Of a DNA stretch of 64,000 nucleotides, positions 59,940-64,000 are shown one piece after another. The first letter of the stretch is position 1. Each line of letters opens with the position of its first letter. The stretch spans positions 2,448,809 through 2,512,808 of the forward strand of contig BCKK01000002.1 of the NCBI GenBank assembly GCA_001600615.1, in the 5' to 3' direction. The notes under the pieces were generated by a model, which worked only from the letters and a program-made list of their open reading frames with translations, was not told the DNA's origin and searched no databases. The position numbers were made by a program, and so were the translations under genes. The DNA comes from Dioszegia crocea (lineage: Eukaryota; Basidiomycota; Tremellomycetes; Tremellales; Bulleribasidiaceae).

Positions 59940-60204
59940 TTTGATTGATGGATGGAGAGGAAAGGGGAGGAGAGGGTATCTTTTAGCCTAGCTCAGCACA
60001 CAGTCACCAGTCACGGCAGCCTCGAAATCCCTTCCTCGTCGGCGTTATCTTCGGCAATTTCATTCAATTTGGTGTGGCACTTTTCAATCCTGACTCGGCG
60101 ATCCCCGCTTGGGCTCTGCCGTAACCCATCCGTGCCTGGATTGAAGATATTCAGTGGCGACAAGATTAGGACAAGATCCCTATAGCTACAACCACACATC
60201 CATC

Positions 60205-62568
60205 ATGTAAGTAGCCACACTGACTGCGCGCTGACTAGACAGGTCTCGATTGATCTTCCGAAACATCCCATCAGACCTTACAGTTGAGAAGCTCAAAGTC
60301 CACTTGGCCACACCGCCATCTCTCAAAGACACAAACGTGACCGACACAAAGCTCGTATCCAAGCGCCGCTTTGCGTTCGTCGGCTTCAAAGATGAGCAAC
60401 AGGCGACGAGAGTGAAAGAGTGGTTTGACGGAACATATGCGTTCGGAGGAGGCAAGATCAAAGTGGAGGTTGTGCGAGATGAGGTGAGCAGTCACAATGT
60501 GCCAAGCTGATGACAGCCGCTGTCTGATAAACCAAGCAAGAAGCCTAGGCTTGAGCAGCTGATCGAGCGAGATGGGCCTGCTGAGGCTGGACCGTCAAAG
60601 AGACTCAAGGAGTTCATGGATGTGATGAAGGGGGTTGACCCGACACTGCCTGATGCTCCAGCCGAAGGGGTCAAGAACAAGCAACAGGCCGAGGAGAATG
60701 TAAAGGCGAGCAGGAAGGGCAAGGAGAAGTCTGTCGAGTCAGTGGTGGAAGAAGTGGATGACGACGCTGCATGGCTGGCAAGACGGACTGGAGATGTCTC
60801 GACGGGTCTCAAAGATGGTAGTGTAAGTAAAGCAGCGATCCAGCTGACATCAGTCTGATCCTGATGAGTCCCTGATCCTATCCACTGGCCGGCTATTCGT
60901 ACGCAACCTACCCTTCATCACTACATCCGCCGACCTCAAATCTCACTTCTCGACATACGGCACAGTCGAACAGGTCCATCTACCTGTCTCTAATAAAGGC
61001 GAGCCGCTCGGCACGGCCTACATCCTGTACGAGGAACCATCCGCCGCTGTGTCGGCATGGCGGGGACTAGACAAGAAAACGTTCCAGGGGAGGCTGCTGC
61101 ATGTTCTTCCTGGACGTGCTAGGCCCGGAGATCAGCGGGAAGGGAAAGTGGAGGGAGTTGGAGAGGTCAAGGGCGAAGTATTGGGTAAGACTAAGGACGG
61201 GAAAGATGTGGTGAAGGGCAAGAAGGACGAAAAGCGGAAAGAGACCACTACGAGAGGTGTCAATTGGGCTGCACTCTATATGAATGTGAGTATCCCCCCA
61301 GTCATAGCTGACGTCAGAGCGACGCCGTGGCAGCCTCAGTCGCAGATCGGATGGGCGTATCCAAAGCCGACATACTCAACGGAGACGAAGGGAATGCAGC
61401 TGTCAAGCTCGCCCTAGCTGAAACCGCCGTGATTGCCGAGACGAAGCAATACTTTGAGGACGCTGGTATTGTGCTCGATTCACTCGACCCCAAAGTCCCT
61501 CGTTCCCAAACTGTCATCCTCGTCAAAAATATCCCATACGGCACCACCATACATACCCTCACCGACCTGTTTTCGCCTCACGGTACAATGAAGCGAATCC
61601 TTCTTCCCCCTTCCGGCACGCTCGGTGTTGTCGAATATGAACAACCAGCCGAGGCTGGATCTGCCTTCAAATCGCTTAGCTACAAGCGCTTGGGGAGTGC
61701 AGTGCTGTACCTTGAAAAAGGGCCACAGGGCATGTTCAAATCCGGGCCCACAATTACCGAGGCGGAGAAGGAGAAGGAAGAGCTAGCGGCAAGGGTGGCA
61801 GAGGCGGAGGCATCGGACCAACCCGCCCCTTCTGATGAAGCTGGATCGACAGTCTTCCTCAAAAACTTATCCTTCAATACCAGTACCGCCCGACTTGTCT
61901 CCGTCCTCTCTACCCTACCCGAATTCTCCTTTGCCCGTGTGCAAACGAAACCCGACCCCAAGCGACCCGGTGAGAAGCTCAGTATGGGCTATGGATTTGC
62001 GGGATTCAAAACCAAAGCAGGGGCGCAGAGGGGTTTGCGTGCACTGGAGGGATTCGAGGTGGATGGCAAGGGTCTCGAAGCCAAGTTGGCACAGCGGGGT
62101 ACGGAAGAGGAGAAGGTGGAGAAGAAGGGTGGAGCCGACTTGTCTGGCAAGACAAAAAGCACAAAGTTGCTCGTCAAGAACGTACCGTTCGAGGCATCCC
62201 GCTCGGAATTGCGAGAGCTATTCTCAGCTTATGGCTCGCTCAAGTCCTTACGCCTCCCTCGGAAATCAGTCCTTACCACCACCGGCAACAAGTCAACTCG
62301 AGGATTCGCATTCCTCGAGTTTACAACTCATGGCGAGGCGGAACGGGCGATGGAGGCGCTCAAACATACCCATTTGCTCGGCAGACATCTTGTCATTGAG
62401 TGGGCCAAGGAGGGCGATGGGGTGGATGTAGACCAGCTGAGACAGAAGGTCAGGGGAGAGGTTAAGGGGATGGAAGAGTGGGAGAAGAGAGCAAAGAGCA
62501 AGCGCAAGTTTGACGGAACGGGTGCTGGGGATGAGGATATGGATGGGATGGAGGCGTTGGGTGAATAG
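60205..62568 (+). CDS. MRD1: Mrd1/RBM19 rRNA-processing protein with five RRMs
   Basis: Nucleolar protein of the early small-subunit processome. RRM1 is at the start: SRLIFRNIPSDLTVEKLKVH and RRFAFVGFKDEQQATRVKEW. After an acidic linker, RRM2 has GRLFVRNLPFITTSADLKSH. RRM3 reads TVILVKNIPYGTTIHTLTDL, RRM4 TVFLKNLSFNTSTARLVSVL with GYGFAGFKTKAGAQRGLRAL, and RRM5 KLLVKNVPFEASRSELRELF with RGFAFLEFTTHGEAERAMEA. Five RRMs in this spacing fit Mrd1. The first codon is split: bases AT at 60205-60206, then a 36-nt intron 60207-60242, then G at 60243. Without splicing the ATG reads straight into TAA. Stop is at 62566-62568. Confidence 0.92.
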
Positions 62569-62786
62569 GGTTTGTATCTTGTGTATGGCTGAGGCCTGGG
62601 CTAGATCTTAGGATCCTGACAGCTACTTGAGTGCTGAAGATATTCACTATGGTCTGCACGGATTTTCGAACCGTGAGTGTACACTGATTAGAAGCTTGAG
62701 CTTTGACCCCCGTCGACGTGAATTATTACATTGATATATCGGCGTCTTTCCTTCGTCAATACTTCGACTTTCAAATACCAGCAACA

Positions 62787-64000
62787 ATGAATTCGGTCCA
62801 TCGCTTCACTCCCGGCGACAATGCGGAGCCGGCTATACCCTCCCAAGCCGCCATTGCGTATGGCATCGCGGAAATCAGACAACACATACTCCACCTTCTT
62901 TCCCAGGGTGATTTGGCCTCTTTCATGAGGGTCGAGAAGGGGTGCCTCAAAGACGTTGCTAGGGAGCTCTACGCGAAGGTGCGATACGTCAGGGTACAGA
63001 CGCCGATGAGTACAGATCCTGTGAGTGTCTGCATGCCACCAATCCGTGCTTTGATGGAAACTCAGCTTATGACCAGATTCGACAACGCATTTATGCCAAT
63101 AGCATTCGCGAGATCGACGCTCGATCCATACGGTACACTCCCGCGATGGCCCATGATGAGCGTTGGAGGGAGATTTTCAAGCTGAACGTCGACAACAATC
63201 TCTGGGGCTGCGAAGACAAGCTCGACCGATACGACCCTCGGGTCTTCAACATCGTCGTTCCAGCTCTTCGGGAGGCGTATCCTCTTCTAACGAGAGTTCG
63301 TTTTGGCAGCCTCAGCAATGAATCCCGAGCGTCGTGTGATGCTCATTTCGAATCGACGCTGAGCGGTACGGGCAGAGACAGGGGGAACGTCGACATCTGC
63401 CTCCGGCGCTCGGTTGCAATCGACGGGAAACCGGACGAGAAACATCATCGAGCACTACAGCGACCTATCGGGCCCATCGGGAATTACAACGTCCGATATC
63501 GATACAACGTCAAAGTCCGTCGGATTGGCGCCACACCCTTACCCCACACCGATAATAGGGGCGAATGGACTGCAGCTCTAGCAGCATGGTCTTGCCTAGG
63601 CAGTCTACATCGAAAGTTTACCTGTCAGAACATCGACCTACCACTCGACTGTATCACAGCTCTTTACCGACAGCAAGACCTCGCCGGCTTTAGGGACCGA
63701 CTCGAAGTCATTACCATCTCCCTCTTCACTTCCTGCGATATCGTTCAATTCGAAGCATTCGCTAGAATTGCTTCAACCTCACTTACCTTGCTCTCCCTTG
63801 GCCACAGTCATGCATTCGGTCCTCGCGTGGGCAAAGTCCTGAGATCACACGCATCGCTATCAGAGCTATCGGAATTCCTCGCGGTGATCAAGGTCAGCCT
63901 TCCGAATCTACGATCCCTTAGCATGTGCATCGAGGGCCTCGAAGAAGCTGAATTCGATTGCGAGACCTTGCTGTCCGACAAGAGCCTGAATGGTGGCGGA
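62787..64000 (+). CDS. F-box-like protein, 3' end outside window
   Basis: Starts at ATG 62787 (MNSVHRFTPGDNAEPAIPSQ). A short F-box-like helix set follows: GIAEIRQHILHLLSQGDLAS then FMRVEKGCLKDVARELYAKV. An intron from about 63020 to the CAG before 63080 gives IRQRIYANSIREIDARSI in phase. The rest has Leu-rich stretches of LRR type (FARIASTSLTLLSLGHSHAF; VSLPNLRSLSMCIEGLEEAE). Such proteins are usually SCF ubiquitin-ligase substrate adaptors, but the F-box is weak here. The frame is open to the window end, so the gene is truncated by the edge and not by mutation. Confidence 0.6.

Noticed and set aside
62641..62700. tRNA-like TTCGAA sequence (minus strand GGTTCGAAAATCC)
   Set aside because: The T-arm stem does not pair in the required 5-7-5 layout, and no A box, anticodon arm or acceptor stem was found at the right spacing.

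Overview
The window is compact nuclear DNA from a fungus, most likely a basidiomycete yeast of the Tremellomycetes (Cryptococcus/Kwoniella/Trichosporon side). I infer this from the gene content, from many very short introns (often 31-50 nt) with GTGAGT/GTAAGT donors and a CTGAC/CTGAT-like branch site just before the acceptor AG, and from heavy splitting of conserved genes into small exons. I could not compare against a database, so the genus is open. No transposon, CRISPR array, rRNA or convincing tRNA was seen.

Layout. 1-7018: Sld7/MTBP-like replication protein, zinc alcohol dehydrogenase, SEC63, and COX6A of cytochrome oxidase. 7177-16417: PEX3, an SSAT-type acetyltransferase, a large tail-anchored disordered protein of unknown function, and a second disordered protein. 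16708-25219: an ABCC/YCF1-type vacuolar transporter, the beta subunit of cytosolic Phe-tRNA synthetase, and PHO88/SND3. 25479-30337: ATP synthase subunit g, a RUD3-like GRAB golgin, a DHHC palmitoyltransferase and a small GPI-like surface protein. 30728-38586: a DUF3253 protein, RPL5, an MPD1-like ER oxidoreductase, an RsfS/Iojap-like mitochondrial protein, a Clr2-like silencing protein and mitochondrial uL14. 39040-47983: a single-pass plasma-membrane-type protein, an internally duplicated protein of unknown function, mitochondrial mL49, acetoacetyl-CoA thiolase, the GTP/GDP carrier GGC1 and ATP synthase subunit f. 48638-64000: an SDR-like protein, a PPP4R1-like HEAT protein, an SRF1-like membrane protein, a CipC/DUF3759 protein, RPS19, MRD1 and the 5' part of an F-box-like gene cut by the window edge.

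These are mostly housekeeping genes. A theme is nuclear-encoded mitochondrial function (COX6A, ATP synthase g and f, uL14m, mL49, RsfS-like, GGC1, a thiolase with a presequence). The secretory and ER set includes SEC63, PHO88/SND3, RUD3, MPD1-like and DHHC. Ribosome production includes RPL5, RPS19 and MRD1. Neighbours are not organised as pathways; many are divergent pairs sharing 80-280 bp promoters, or convergent pairs with almost touching 3' ends.

The most unusual signals are at the gene-structure level: a start codon split by an intron in MRD1, an in-frame stop inside a repeat tract of the Clr2-like gene that a 96-nt intron would remove, 8-, 12- and 14-nt microexons, a GC-AG intron, two alternative in-frame starts in the thiolase, an acidic tail on eS19, and stop-free introns whose length is a multiple of three. 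I found no clear new multi-gene system.
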